A DNA stretch of 40,283 nucleotides. Origin: Candidatus Tiamatella sp. (lineage in GTDB: Archaea > Thermoproteota > Thermoprotei_A > Sulfolobales > Acidilobaceae). Where the stretch lies: positions 1 through 40,283 of the forward strand of contig WALV01000019.1 of NCBI GenBank assembly GCA_015522645.1. The letters are read 5' to 3'. The position numbers and the translations under genes are program-made. This document shows positions 1 through 8,508 of this stretch, one piece after another; the first letter of the stretch is position 1, and the number at the start of each line of letters is the position of its first letter. Below the pieces are notes generated by a model. That model had not been told where the DNA came from. It searched no databases and worked only from the letters and a program-made list of their open reading frames with translations.

Positions 1-42
1 TCCCCGCACGGGGCTTTTTCAGCCGGGCCCTCGTAGCGGGGC
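1..42 (-). ncRNA. possible 5' end of a GC-rich structured RNA, cut by the window edge
   Basis: Read on the minus strand, positions 42 to 1 are far more GC-rich than the AT-rich sequence beside them and can form short hairpins, including CCCCG/CGGGG (positions 12-2) and GGC/GCC around an A-rich loop. An AT-rich TATA-like stretch lies at about 48-66, roughly the right distance upstream for transcription starting near 42. In an AT-rich hyperthermophile, GC-rich islands are often stable RNAs. I do not recognise the start as a tRNA, 5S, 16S or SRP RNA. On the plus strand the same hairpin followed by CTTTTT could instead be a terminator of a gene outside the window. Confidence 0.3.
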
Positions 43-156
43 AATTCTAGTATATAGATATTAAAACAATTAGTTTTTTACATTTAATAGCCTCAAGGCT
101 CCGCCCAAAGCAGTAATAATCAACGACCTAGAGGACCTCTCTACCGGTAGCAAGCG

Positions 157-414
157 CTATCTCTTATTTTCTAGACAATCCCGTATTCTGTTTAAGTATT
201 CGTAAGTTGGATTTTTCCATATTCTCTTAACAATCCTCGGGGAAACCAAACTGGAAGCCATTAATGCTCTATTCAATCTTCTAAGTACTCTCATCCCATC
301 ACTGTTTAGTCTATTAAATCTGTCGAAATACTGTTCTCTATTGCTTAGAAGCTTGTCAAGTAAATCATACGCATACCTTTTCACATGTAGCCTGTGTTTC
401 TCCTTAGCATCCAT
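157..414 (-). CDS. small hypothetical protein, 85 aa
   Basis: This is a basic, charged 85-residue protein rich in Arg, Lys, Asn and Leu, predicted helical, with no signal peptide, membrane segment or motif I recognise. It starts at ATG 414. A TATA-like TTAAAAAATA (complement of 435-444) lies about 26 bases upstream, which fits a leaderless transcript, a common arrangement in Crenarchaeota. It is divergent from the PEP carboxykinase gene, with 83 bases between the two starts. The credible promoter and balanced composition argue that it is real, but nothing in the sequence gives a function. Confidence 0.55.
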   Translation of the reverse strand: MDAKEKHRLHVKRYAYDLLDKLLSNREQYFDRFNRLNSDGMRVLRRLNRALMASSLVSPRIVKRIWKNPTYEYLNRIRDCLENKR

Positions 415-434
415 TCCTAATATTCAACCATTAC

Positions 435-460
435 TATTTTTTAATCCCTGGAATATATAA
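435..460. promoter_or_regulatory. divergent promoter region, two TATA-like boxes
   Basis: For the rightward gene there is an ATATATAA box at 453-460, about 40 bases before ATG 498. For the leftward 85-aa gene the complement of 435-444 reads TTAAAAAATA, about 26 bases before ATG 414. The two boxes lie side by side, so binding of TBP/TFB at one could exclude the other. Confidence 0.5.
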
Positions 461-497
461 CCTTAGCAAGACCATTATTATAACCGGTGTCTAGACT

Positions 498-1982
498 ATG
501 ATAGATACATTGAAAATTGTAGAAGACTTCTTTAATAGCTTGAAAGGTAGACTTATTGAGGATCCAAGTACGGTCAAGCTTAGGGAGAAAGCGAAAACTT
601 ACAGTATATCAAACGATAATGGCATTCTATTATTCCACACGAAGATAAAAGCAAGGCAACCTAAAGCCAATATCATAGAAGGTATAGACCCAGAGCAGAG
701 GGTTCTGGAGGGAGTTGAGAGAGTTCAGAATGCCTTAAAAAAGTATAAGTCGAGGGATTTTTACGTTATAAATAGAAAAATAGGAACAGGCGGGATCTCG
801 TTCAACATCAGGGCTTATATACCAGTAGAATTCCCCCATCTAGCTCTTATGACTCAATTAAACTTCTTCCACCCGGAAGAAGACACGAAGCCAGACTTTA
901 TTACATTGGCTCTTCCAGACACGCAGGATCTTCTCGTGTTTGTTGACTATGATGACGGTACTAATGTTCTACTTGGAACAGATTACTATGGAGAGCTTAA
1001 AATGAGCTTCCTTAGATTGGCAATGAACTACTCACGAGATTTCTTCAACTCGATAGGCCTCCATGCTAGTTCAAAGTACTATAGGCTAAAGACTCGGGAG
1101 GGTTTCGTGGAGAAAGGCGTCCTAATATTCGGGTTATCGGGAACAGGGAAGTCAACTTTAACAATGAGTGATCACGGGTTAGAAGAGCCGGAAGAAGCTA
1201 CTGTCAGACAAGATGATATCGTCATACTGAGATCAGACGGTCATGCATACGGTACTGAAAGAAACTTTTATCCAAAGACAGACAGCTTACCACATATTCC
1301 TAGCTTGATTCCGGCTGTTATGAATCCTCTGTCCGTCCTAGAGAACGTTACAGTGAAGAATGGACGTGTAGATTTCGAGGATTTAACTGTAAGCTCTAAT
1401 GCTAGGGCCATAGCTATCAGGGAATACGTTAGAAACGCTGAAAACAGAATAGACCTGGACAGGGTTGACATCTTATTCTTCTTAACAAGGAATCCTCTAA
1501 TGCCGGCAGGCCTTAAGACTTCATCGCCTGAACAAGCAGTGGGATATTTCATGTTAGGAGAAAGTGTGAGAACCAGTGCTGAAGCTGGAAAACCTGAACC
1601 AGTTAGGGTCCCAGGGTTTGATCCCTTCATGCTTGAGCCTAAATGGAAGACTGCCATGAGGCTTTACGAGTTCCTTGAGAGGCATAGAGGTGTCGAGGTT
1701 ATATTACTTAACACCGGCTATGTGGGTAACGTTAAAGTTACCCCTGAGGAAACCTCTCAGATAATATTGGAAGCGGTTAGAGAGGAGATTAAATGGAGAT
1801 ATGATGATCATTTAAGGGCGTATATACCTGTTAGCGTTCCGGGAATGGACATTACCAGATTGGACCCGTATAAGATAATTGGCGAAGCGTATGGTGGTGA
1901 GTTGGAGGAGCTGAGAAAAGACAGAGTAATGTTCTTGGAATCGACTCTCCCCCAACTAAAGTTCCTAGCTGACTATATCTAA
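498..1982 (+). CDS. pckA: phosphoenolpyruvate carboxykinase (ATP-type), divergent archaeal form
   Basis: Cytosolic enzyme converting oxaloacetate and ATP to phosphoenolpyruvate, CO2 and ADP, the entry step of gluconeogenesis. The 494-residue protein has the PckA-type P-loop FGLSGTGKST at 211-220. Upstream is a KMS..MNY segment (168-178) and GLHAS (187-191), matching the Lys and His region of the active site. Downstream are an acidic kinase-2 element QDD (238-240), NFYPKTDSL (256-264) and SPEQAVGYFMLGE (343-355), which parallels the conserved PEQAMYYF region. LLNTGYVG (403-410) matches the C-terminal NTGW motif. It is somewhat shorter than the bacterial enzyme (about 540 aa). ATG 498 is the first start and lies about 40 bases from a TATA box. 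It overlaps its convergent neighbour by 4 bases. The enolase gene 1.5 kb away works on the same metabolite. Substrate direction and nucleotide preference are inferred from family. Confidence 0.85.
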   Translation: MIDTLKIVEDFFNSLKGRLIEDPSTVKLREKAKTYSISNDNGILLFHTKIKARQPKANIIEGIDPEQRVLEGVERVQNALKKYKSRDFYVINRKIGTGGISFNIRAYIPVEFPHLALMTQLNFFHPEEDTKPDFITLALPDTQDLLVFVDYDDGTNVLLGTDYYGELKMSFLRLAMNYSRDFFNSIGLHASSKYYRLKTREGFVEKGVLIFGLSGTGKSTLTMSDHGLEEPEEATVRQDDIVILRSDGHAYGTERNFYPKTDSLPHIPSLIPAVMNPLSVLENVTVKNGRVDFEDLTVSSNARAIAIREYVRNAENRIDLDRVDILFFLTRNPLMPAGLKTSSPEQAVGYFMLGESVRTSAEAGKPEPVRVPGFDPFMLEPKWKTAMRLYEFLERHRGVEVILLNTGYVGNVKVTPEETSQIILEAVREEIKWRYDDHLRAYIPVSVPGMDITRLDPYKIIGEAYGGELEELRKDRVMFLESTLPQLKFLADYI

Positions 1983-2836
1983 GCCGCACTGCTTTTTTTG
2001 CTATACGCCTTATATCCTACTAGGAGAATTAGTAATCCCATTCCAATAGCGTATCCCCAGGCTATTCTAGCCAGAACCGTGATGACGCCTTGTGAACTGG
2101 TGAAAACCGCTGCTAAACCTACTAATATGAATATAGTATAAAGGAATATTTTGACTAGAGAATAAACATCCTGCATGTCACCGGAGGCGTCTATACTAGA
2201 GAATATACTGTCGGTTAAGAGGATGCCTAGGACCATTATGAAAAAGCCTAGGACTATCCAGTAGATAATATCGAATTGGTTCAGCTCCATCACATCCAAT
2301 CCTATCACTGTAACAGCCACTATCAGGGCTATCTTGATTATTTCCGGGAATAGTGTGATAGCCTTGTTTCCTGTTTGCAGAGAACTGAATATGAGACTAA
2401 GGTATCCAGCGAAGAGTTCCGAGAAAACTAATCCTAGCGTAAGTATAATTATCCCCGCAACGAGTCGTGGAAGATAATCCGCTATCAGCCCTATATAATA
2501 ATCAGCTGCACCCCCAATATTCAAGTACTCTAGCCCTATGGCAATAGCTATTACAGCAATGAAAGCATAGACCAACCCTCCTATCAAGCTTGCTATGCCT
2601 ATACCAGATTCCTCTAGGACTCTTCCAGTCCGAGTTTCACTGAACTTCTTCATAAGCCCCTGTGAAGAGAATATTCTCGTTGTAATAGAGCCCACTATTT
2701 TACCAACCCATATGCCTATAACGATTATTACTAGCGCAGCTATAATGCTAGGTAACGCTGCTATCATACTTTGAACGGCATTGTTCAAGCTTTGTTTGGT
2801 TGCATCCAGTAGTGTCGAGTAAGCGATAGGGAACAA
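1979..2836 (-). CDS. integral membrane protein with MscS-like TM-helix repeats
   Basis: A 285-residue, strongly hydrophobic protein with about seven predicted transmembrane segments. Gly/Ala-rich helices beginning near residues 29, 82 and 124 are each followed by an amphipathic stretch, the pattern of the conserved TM-helix family (PF05552 type) related to the pore helix of small-conductance mechanosensitive channels. No MscS cytosolic beta domain follows, so it may be a channel-like membrane protein rather than a full MscS. The TTG start at 2836 is supported by an AGGTGAG ribosome site (complement of 2842-2848) six bases upstream. Its stop overlaps the pckA stop tail to tail. Function in osmotic relief is an inference from family only. 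Confidence 0.7.
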   Translation of the reverse strand: MFPIAYSTLLDATKQSLNNAVQSMIAALPSIIAALVIIVIGIWVGKIVGSITTRIFSSQGLMKKFSETRTGRVLEESGIGIASLIGGLVYAFIAVIAIAIGLEYLNIGGAADYYIGLIADYLPRLVAGIIILTLGLVFSELFAGYLSLIFSSLQTGNKAITLFPEIIKIALIVAVTVIGLDVMELNQFDIIYWIVLGFFIMVLGILLTDSIFSSIDASGDMQDVYSLVKIFLYTIFILVGLAAVFTSSQGVITVLARIAWGYAIGMGLLILLVGYKAYSKKSSAA

Positions 2837-2890
2837 TTATGCTCACCTAAGAGGCAAGAGTGGTGGTATCGGTATAAAATAATAAACCTG

Positions 2891-3448
2891 TTAGAAATGA
2901 GTTGTAGAACCTTCCTCTCCTGTTTTACCTGACTGCGCGAGTAGAGGACCTGGAAGAAACCTATTTATTTCTGATATAATTATGTTAAAGCAGTTTATCA
3001 TTAATGTGAATACGTCGATAACCATTTTCGGATCCAGTTCCTCCACCATTACTACTTTAGAGACAGCTATATTTCTCAGCTCGAGAGGACTGGGTTGAAG
3101 TACTATCTGGCAAGTCGGGCATGTATGTATCAGTTTTTGAAGCATAGATGAGTATAGGTCTATCCTGCTTTTAGGGCTAAGCTTTTCATACTCGGTCATA
3201 TGCTGAGGACTTATAGTTACAGGTAAAGTTACTATAATCCTATCCTCCTTGCTTGGAATCGACACTACGTGTAATTTTATTCTAAGCGGAGGCGGTGTTA
3301 TAACTTCCAACCCCCAATTAATGTTAACCTGGGGGGGCTGAGGGAGTTTCTTAACCTCGAAACCTTCCTCTAAAAACAGGTTAATTATTCTCTCTCTAAG
3401 CTCATTCTTATCCTCCAAATCAAGCACCATGTATTCCGTGTTAAGCAT
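2891..3448 (-). CDS. DUF2299-like archaeal protein
   Basis: A soluble protein of about 185 residues, no signal peptide or membrane helices. A core with LPVTISPQHMTEYEKLSP and a paired cysteine CPTC resembles the archaeal DUF2299 family (about 150 aa), whose function is unknown. I recall this family only from general pattern, so the assignment is tentative. ATG 3448 is preferred; a TTG at 3457 and an ATG at 3430 are alternatives. It is divergent from enolase, and the two 5' ends lie within 80 bases, so the promoters overlap. Confidence 0.6.
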   Translation of the reverse strand: MLNTEYMVLDLEDKNELRERIINLFLEEGFEVKKLPQPPQVNINWGLEVITPPPLRIKLHVVSIPSKEDRIIVTLPVTISPQHMTEYEKLSPKSRIDLYSSMLQKLIHTCPTCQIVLQPSPLELRNIAVSKVVMVEELDPKMVIDVFTLMINCFNIIISEINRFLPGPLLAQSGKTGEEGSTTHF

Positions 3449-3526
3449 GTGAGACAAATAACATTATCCATACACCCTATGAAACAGACTGATGATGGGT
3501 TAATGTTTAATTCTAGTTTGAACGAT

Positions 3527-4828
3527 ATGTCTAGACGGTTGATAGTGTTGGATAATCTTTTCACCGTGGAAGACGTAAACGCGTTAATTGCTCTCGACAG
3601 CCGTGGTAATCCCACTGTCAAAGCTGTTGTAAGGACAAGGGGTGGAATTGGAGTAGCTTTGGCACCTAGTGGAGCTAGCACTGGTAAACGAGAGGCTATT
3701 GATCTTAGGGACGGGGGTAAAAGATGGCTGGGAAGAGGCGTTGATAGAGCAATAGCTAATATCCATAACGTGATTAGAAATGCTCTCATAGGAATTGACT
3801 CGAGAAGACAAGCATACGTTGACAGCATCCTCGTAACTCTCGACGGGACTGATAACATGTCTAAACTAGGCGGAAATGCTACTACTGCTGTCAGTATTGC
3901 AGTCGCTAAGGCTGCTTCTACGACGGCAGGGTTCCCGTTATACCAGTACCTAGGTGGACCTCAAGCTAGGCTTTTACCTGCCCCGCTTATGAATATCCTG
4001 AATGGCGGGGTTCATGCTGGAAACGACCTAGACATCCAGGAATTCATGATTATCCCAGTTGGCGCAGATAAATTCATTGACGCTCTGCGTATTGCTGTTG
4101 AAGTCTATGGTAATTTAAAGAATACATTGAAAGAGAAGTATGGTAAAAATTCTATAAATGTGGGGGATGAAGGTGGTTTCGCTCCTCCCTTAAAACATTC
4201 AAGGGAAGCACTATCTCTTTTAGTAGAATCGATTTCCAGAGCCGGATACGAGCCTGGTGAAGATGTATTATTGGCTATGGACGCCGCGGCAAGCCAGTTT
4301 TATGACTCCGATACTAATACCTATCACATCGACGGGTTAACTTTAACTAGCAACGAGTTATCTGATTACTATAAGACTCTTGTAGACGAGTATGATATAA
4401 CGATAATAGAAGATCCTTTCGACGAGGATGACTGGAGCGGGTTTAAGGAGTTCACATCCAAAATGGGCAACCGTGTAATGATAATAGGAGACGATGTATA
4501 TACAACCAAGGTTGAAATGTTGAAGAAGGGGATAGAGGGAAAATGGAGTAATGCTGTTCTAGTAAAAGTAAACCAGGTAGGTACATTGACGGAAGCAATC
4601 GACTTTACTTACATGGCTATGAGGAATGGGATGAAAGCTGTCATAAGCCATAGAAGCGGGGAGACTGAAGATAGTTTCATAGCGGATCTAGCTGTTGCAC
4701 TTGGAACAGGGTTCATTAAAACAGGAGCCCCGGCAAGGGGGGAACGTGTAGCTAAGTATAATAGGTTAATAGAAATAGAACAGGAACTTGAGCCTGTATC
4801 GTTGTATAATAATAAGCGCCCCATTTAA
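3527..4828 (+). CDS. eno: enolase (phosphopyruvate hydratase)
   Basis: Cytosolic enzyme interconverting 2-phosphoglycerate and phosphoenolpyruvate in glycolysis and gluconeogenesis. The protein has LDSRGNPT near the N-terminus, PSGASTGKREA, catalytic-region DIQEFM (E172) and VGDEGGFAPP (E215), metal-binding IIEDPFDEDDW, the family signature LVKVNQVGT, then ISHRSGET and KTGAPARGER at the C-terminus. The frame is open from 3449, but that would add a 26-residue tail not seen in enolases. ATG 3527 gives 433 residues, the normal length, and a TTTAAT element at about 3507-3512 lies near the distance expected for a leaderless start. ATG 3503 is an alternative. A T6 tract follows the stop. Confidence 0.95.
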   Translation: MSRRLIVLDNLFTVEDVNALIALDSRGNPTVKAVVRTRGGIGVALAPSGASTGKREAIDLRDGGKRWLGRGVDRAIANIHNVIRNALIGIDSRRQAYVDSILVTLDGTDNMSKLGGNATTAVSIAVAKAASTTAGFPLYQYLGGPQARLLPAPLMNILNGGVHAGNDLDIQEFMIIPVGADKFIDALRIAVEVYGNLKNTLKEKYGKNSINVGDEGGFAPPLKHSREALSLLVESISRAGYEPGEDVLLAMDAAASQFYDSDTNTYHIDGLTLTSNELSDYYKTLVDEYDITIIEDPFDEDDWSGFKEFTSKMGNRVMIIGDDVYTTKVEMLKKGIEGKWSNAVLVKVNQVGTLTEAIDFTYMAMRNGMKAVISHRSGETEDSFIADLAVALGTGFIKTGAPARGERVAKYNRLIEIEQELEPVSLYNNKRPI

Positions 4829-4832
4829 TCTA

Positions 4833-4838
4833 TTTTTT
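4833..4838 (+). terminator. T-tract terminator after enolase
   Basis: A run of six T begins four bases after the enolase stop. Short T runs without a hairpin are the usual archaeal termination signal. Confidence 0.45.
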
Positions 4839-4866
4839 ACTATAAAATACTGTGAACGGTTAAATA

Positions 4867-4877
4867 TTATATAAATA
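4867..4877 (+). promoter_or_regulatory. TATA box of the KaiC-like gene
   Basis: TTATATAAATA centred at 4872, about 30 bases before ATG 4902, so the transcript is probably leaderless. Confidence 0.5.
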
Positions 4878-4901
4878 TTTTCATATAATACGGTGATTTA
4901 T

Positions 4902-5642
4902 ATGGAGAGGATTAAGACAGGAATACCCGGAATGGATGAACTACTCCATGGCGGCATTCCCAAGAGAAACGTTGTCTTATTATCAGGAGGACCTGGTACT
5001 GGTAAGACGATATTCAGCCAGCAATACATTTACTATGGACTAACGAAGGGAGAGCCTGGAATATATGTCGCGTTGGAAGAGCATCCTGTTCAAATAAGAA
5101 GTAATATGGCGGGCTTAGGCTGGGATGTAAGGGAATACGAGAAAAAAGGCTTATTCGCTATAGTAGATGGCTTTACGGGAGGAATAGGAGAAGCAGCTAA
5201 GCGGGAGAAGTATGTGGTAACATCCATTGACGACTTCGGCGAATTCATTGATGTTGTAAAAGAGGCTCTACGGGACACAGGGGCAGTTAGGGCTGTAGTT
5301 GACTCAGTTTCAACATTATATATTACAAAGCCCTCTGTAGCTAGAGGGGTTATGATGAATCTAAAGAGAATACTTGCAGGACTGGGAGCCACCTCTATAC
5401 TTGTATCACAGGTAAGTGTTACGGATAGAGGGTTCGGGGGACCCGGAGTCGAGCATGCTGTCGATGGCATCATTAGACTGGACTTGGATGAAATTAGAGG
5501 GGAACTTCAGAGATCATTAATCATATGGAAGATGAGGGGCACTAAGCACGATATGAGAAGGCATCCATTTGAGATAACTGATAAAGGAATTATAGTATAC
5601 ACGGATAAAATAGTTAGGAGTATCGGATACCAGGGTTATTGA
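4902..5642 (+). CDS. single-domain KaiC-family (RecA-fold) ATPase
   Basis: A 246-residue RecA-fold ATPase of the archaeal single-domain KaiC group. It opens with the family's [15 protein letters not shown], followed by Walker A GGPGTGKT (29-36), YVALEEHP, and a Walker B-like strand [13 protein letters not shown]. The late segment [23 protein letters not shown] leading to KMRGTKHD is also typical. Together with the HTH/coiled-coil gene 90 bases downstream it matches a recurring archaeal pairing (TIGRFAM KaiC_arch_4 type next to near_KaiC_dom). The role is thought to be signalling or regulation; the target is unknown. ATG 4902 is chosen over GTG 4893 because of the TATA spacing. Only one KaiC domain is present, so this is not a clock KaiC. 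Confidence 0.85.
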   Translation: MERIKTGIPGMDELLHGGIPKRNVVLLSGGPGTGKTIFSQQYIYYGLTKGEPGIYVALEEHPVQIRSNMAGLGWDVREYEKKGLFAIVDGFTGGIGEAAKREKYVVTSIDDFGEFIDVVKEALRDTGAVRAVVDSVSTLYITKPSVARGVMMNLKRILAGLGATSILVSQVSVTDRGFGGPGVEHAVDGIIRLDLDEIRGELQRSLIIWKMRGTKHDMRRHPFEITDKGIIVYTDKIVRSIGYQGY

Positions 5643-5643
5643 T

Positions 5644-5667
5644 AAAAAATTGATATAACAATTTTTT
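5644..5667 (+). terminator. AT-only hairpin terminator after the KaiC-like gene
   Basis: A perfect 9-bp inverted repeat, AAAAAATTG (5644-5652) and CAATTTTTT (5659-5667), with the loop ATATAA, starts one base after the stop codon and ends in a seven-T run. Only one of its nine pairs is G-C, so the T run probably matters more than the stem at high temperature. Confidence 0.5.
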
Positions 5668-5675
5668 TCATGTAT

Positions 5676-5727
5676 AATATTTAAATAATAAGTTTGTGCA
5701 TCATAATAAGTAGGGAGAGGAGGTGGT
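5676..5727 (+). promoter_or_regulatory. TATA box and strong ribosome site of the KaiC-partner gene
   Basis: An ATATTTAAATAATA element at 5676-5689 sits just after the terminator hairpin, and a GGAGGTGGTGAT-like Shine-Dalgarno stretch (about 5719-5730) precedes GTG 5733. The partner gene can thus be transcribed independently of the KaiC-like gene. Confidence 0.5.
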
Positions 5728-5732
5728 GATCT

Positions 5733-6260
5733 GTGTCGACTATAATACCGTTAAAACCTCTAGGAAAGGAAGATGTTAGGAAACTGGAACTCGCACTCAT
5801 ATTCGGGACTCTATTCAGAAAAGATGTTATCGAGAAAATAAAGGATGCACATGACAGACTAACATGGCTTGACTCTCTTGTAGTAGCTGCAGGAGCCTTA
5901 GCCAGAGAACGTGCAGGATACACAGTAACGAGAATAGCGGACGAACTAGGTAGATCTGAATCTACGATAAGAAATCATCTCCAAGTTAAAACTGAGGCTG
6001 GGAAACTAGTTAAGGAAACCTATGAAGCTATTGTACGAAATAAGGGGGTATTCGAAATAACCCCGACTGAAGAGCTCGCAGAACTCGGATTAGTACAATC
6101 TGGCAGGATAAAAGAGTTAGAAAATAGGGTTAAGGAACTAGAGGAATACAAGCAGGAACTAGAGGCAAAACTGAAAGAATATGAGAACCACCTGATGGCA
6201 CTGAATCAGAAGCTTTCCATGGTGAAGGAAAAGCTTGCGAAAGTTTTAGAAGAATTATAA
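5733..6260 (+). CDS. KaiC-associated HTH/coiled-coil regulator
   Basis: A 175-residue protein with a helix-turn-helix near residues 57-85 (VTRIADELGRSESTIRNHL) and a C-terminal coiled coil from about 120 to the end (heptad Leu/Val among Glu and Lys). It corresponds to the archaeal near_KaiC_dom family, which regularly lies next to KaiC-like ATPases, as here. It probably binds DNA or RNA and oligomerises through the coil; the link to the ATPase is inferred from position. The GTG start at 5733 is fixed by the strong GGAGGTGGTGAT ribosome site. Its leader and own TATA box mean that it need not be co-transcribed with the KaiC-like gene. Confidence 0.8.
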   Translation: MSTIIPLKPLGKEDVRKLELALIFGTLFRKDVIEKIKDAHDRLTWLDSLVVAAGALARERAGYTVTRIADELGRSESTIRNHLQVKTEAGKLVKETYEAIVRNKGVFEITPTEELAELGLVQSGRIKELENRVKELEEYKQELEAKLKEYENHLMALNQKLSMVKEKLAKVLEEL

Positions 6261-6360
6261 TCGTTTAAATAGCTGCTACTATAAATGTGCTAATCATTAC
6301 TTTTCGAAAGGTTCGATGTATATTATTCCTTAAATCAATAATTTTACTTGGGGGGCTAAA

Positions 6361-7539
6361 GTGCTTATAGAAGCTCCAGAGCGCTTTGAACAATATGGTT
6401 CTGTTAGAATTTATGATGTAAGTAAAGTACTTGAATTGGATTCCTTGGCAAGCCGGAATCCTACAGGAACATACAAGCTCGACTACAGTGAACTCGAAGA
6501 TATAGGTTCTAGGACTGCAATAGTTGTTCCTGTGAAAAACGAGGAACTCTTTACATTAGAAGGGGTCCTAGCCGGTATACCACATCTATCCCCAATCATA
6601 CTAGTCTCGGCTTCATCCAGGCTTCCAATTGACAGGTATAAACATGAGATGGCCCTTTCCAAGAACTTTTACTATAGAACGGATCGCCCCATTGTTACTG
6701 TCCATCAAAGAGACCCCTTTTGGGGAGAGTATCTCTCCGGAACCCAGCTAGAGGAGCTACTGGATGATAGCGGTGTTGTAAGGAAAGGTAAAGGTGAAGG
6801 TATGATTTTGGGTGTTATGATAGCCAAATATCTAGGATACGAATACGTAGGCTTTATTGACAGCGACAACTATGTCCCAGGCTCGGTTCATGAGTATGCA
6901 TGGACATATTACGCCGGCTTTGCTATGGCTGAGAGCAAAGGTTCGATGATTAGAATACAATGGCCCTATAAGGCAAAGCTTCAGGAGTCGGAAGTTTATC
7001 TTCGCAGGAGAGGTAGAGTTTCTAGAGTAACGAACTCTGTTATGAATCATGTCCTCACGATGATAAGAAGAATCGAGACTGATATCATTAAAACAGCTAA
7101 CAGCGGGGAACACGCGTTAAGCATGGACCTCGCGACAGAAATGCGGTGGGCTGGTGAATTTGCCGTAGAACCTTTCGAATATATATACTTATTAGAGAAG
7201 TGTTGGATAGAAAAGGATGAAAACGGGTGTCCTATGATTAAAGAAGGAGTGAAAATTATACAACTAGAATCAAGGAACCCTCACATTCACGCAAGCAGGG
7301 ATGACGAACACTTAATAGAAATGCTCGCACTAAGCCTGGGAACAATATATCACTCGAAACTTGTAAATGATAGCCTTAAGAAATATGTGATCGAAACTCT
7401 AAGAAACTATGGGTACACTGGCAAGGAACCACCCAAACCGAGGGTTTACCCTCCTATAAAGAGTGTGGATATAGATAAAATTGTTTCACACGTCCTATCT
7501 GAGAGTCTAGATGCTAGGATCTATGGTCTAAACCCGTGA
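6361..7539 (+). CDS. mpgS: mannosyl-3-phosphoglycerate synthase
   Basis: GT55 glycosyltransferase that transfers mannose from GDP-mannose to 3-phosphoglycerate, the first step of mannosylglycerate synthesis, a compatible solute of hyperthermophiles. The 392-residue protein follows the Pyrococcus enzyme closely: MLIEAP start, AIVVPVKNE (53-61), GKGEGM (143-148), the metal-binding FIDSDNYVPG with DSD at 167-169, NSGEHALSM and the IYHSKL segment near the end. The GTG start at 6361 gives the same N-terminus as known family members. The next gene starts 11 bases after the stop, so they form an operon. No mannosyl-3-phosphoglycerate phosphatase gene is in the window, although it often lies next to mpgS. 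Confidence 0.93.
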   Translation: MLIEAPERFEQYGSVRIYDVSKVLELDSLASRNPTGTYKLDYSELEDIGSRTAIVVPVKNEELFTLEGVLAGIPHLSPIILVSASSRLPIDRYKHEMALSKNFYYRTDRPIVTVHQRDPFWGEYLSGTQLEELLDDSGVVRKGKGEGMILGVMIAKYLGYEYVGFIDSDNYVPGSVHEYAWTYYAGFAMAESKGSMIRIQWPYKAKLQESEVYLRRRGRVSRVTNSVMNHVLTMIRRIETDIIKTANSGEHALSMDLATEMRWAGEFAVEPFEYIYLLEKCWIEKDENGCPMIKEGVKIIQLESRNPHIHASRDDEHLIEMLALSLGTIYHSKLVNDSLKKYVIETLRNYGYTGKEPPKPRVYPPIKSVDIDKIVSHVLSESLDARIYGLNP

Positions 7540-7549
7540 GGTGCAGGCA

Positions 7550-8470
7550 ATGTCCGGCTTACAAATTGTACTGAAACATTGTACACTAACCACTCCGGTA
7601 GCTATAGTTCACGGAGGAGCAGGTACATGGAAGGCTGCTCCTATAGAGGTATGGGAAGTTCTAGATAAAGCAGTCATGATAGGAGTAGAAAACTCTAGTA
7701 AATCTGCTCTAGAAGGAGCAGTACTTAGCGTGGAGAAGTTGGAAGATACCTGTCTTTTGAACGCTGGGAGAGGCAGTGTCCTAGACTACTATGGGAACAT
7801 AAGTATGGATGCTGGATTAATGGACGGGGTCTCTAGAAAATATGGTGCAGTAGCTAACGTTCATTACCCGCTTCACCCAATAAGACTGGCTTACATCATA
7901 ATGAATCAGACAGCTCACAACTTCCTGGCTGGTATGGAAGCAGACCTCTTCGCCTCACAGCTGGGTTTAACGAGGCATCCCGGACCTTGCGAAAACAGGA
8001 TAAATCAATGGGTTGAATCTAGATCTAAACCCCTTCGCCCACATCTTGAGGCAAACAGGAAGTGGCTTGAATCAGATACTGTAGGCGGGATCGTGTCTGA
8101 TGGGAACCTTGTTGCTGTCGGAGTTAGTACAGGAGGGATTTCCTTGAAAATGCCAGGACGCGTGGGTGACTCACCCCTTATAGGTGGAGGATTCTATTCT
8201 ACTGGTAAGGTTGGAGTCATAGCTACAGGAATTGGTGAGTTAATATCAAGGTACCTCTTATCTTATAGATTAGCCTTGGCCTTCGAGGAAGGAGGATACA
8301 GTGCAGTGTCCAAGGTCTTCAATGAGTTCACCGATAAATATGGATACGGTACTGCAGGGTTTATTCTAGGTTCAAATAAGGGCGATGTTATTACCGGCTA
8401 TAATACAGAATTCATGCCATGGAAGGCGTGCGACAAAGAAAGATGCATAGGTAACTATGTTAAATCCTAG
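7550..8470 (+). CDS. plant-type asparaginase / isoaspartyl aminopeptidase (Ntn hydrolase)
   Basis: A 306-residue precursor of the Ntn-hydrolase asparaginase family, which hydrolyses asparagine or isoaspartyl dipeptides after self-cleavage. VHGGAGTW near the N-terminus, LNAGRGSVL and SMDAGLM are conserved. The cleavage/nucleophile site is ESDTVGG, with Thr177 as the expected new N-terminus. PGRVGDSPLIGGGFY and ATGIGE follow. Repair of isoaspartyl damage would suit a hyperthermophile, but the substrate cannot be told from sequence. GTG 7541 is in frame, but a GAGGTG ribosome site (7538-7543), which overlaps the mpgS stop, sits six bases before ATG 7550. That makes 7550 the better start and suggests translational coupling. 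Confidence 0.88.
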   Translation: MSGLQIVLKHCTLTTPVAIVHGGAGTWKAAPIEVWEVLDKAVMIGVENSSKSALEGAVLSVEKLEDTCLLNAGRGSVLDYYGNISMDAGLMDGVSRKYGAVANVHYPLHPIRLAYIIMNQTAHNFLAGMEADLFASQLGLTRHPGPCENRINQWVESRSKPLRPHLEANRKWLESDTVGGIVSDGNLVAVGVSTGGISLKMPGRVGDSPLIGGGFYSTGKVGVIATGIGELISRYLLSYRLALAFEEGGYSAVSKVFNEFTDKYGYGTAGFILGSNKGDVITGYNTEFMPWKACDKERCIGNYVKS

Positions 8471-8508
8471 GATTATATTATTTTATAATGGAAAAGGTGT
8501 TCTATTGA

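Noticed and set aside
1-42. tRNA, 5S rRNA or SRP RNA at the left edge
   Set aside because: The sequence does not show the tRNA D-arm, the 5S start or the SRP Alu signature I know; the rest lies outside the window.
3385-3858. 157-residue ORF on the minus strand
   Set aside because: It covers the 5' ends of both enolase and the DUF2299-like gene; enolase is certain.
4902-5642. Circadian KaiC
   Set aside because: Only one KaiC domain is present, and there are no KaiA or KaiB genes.
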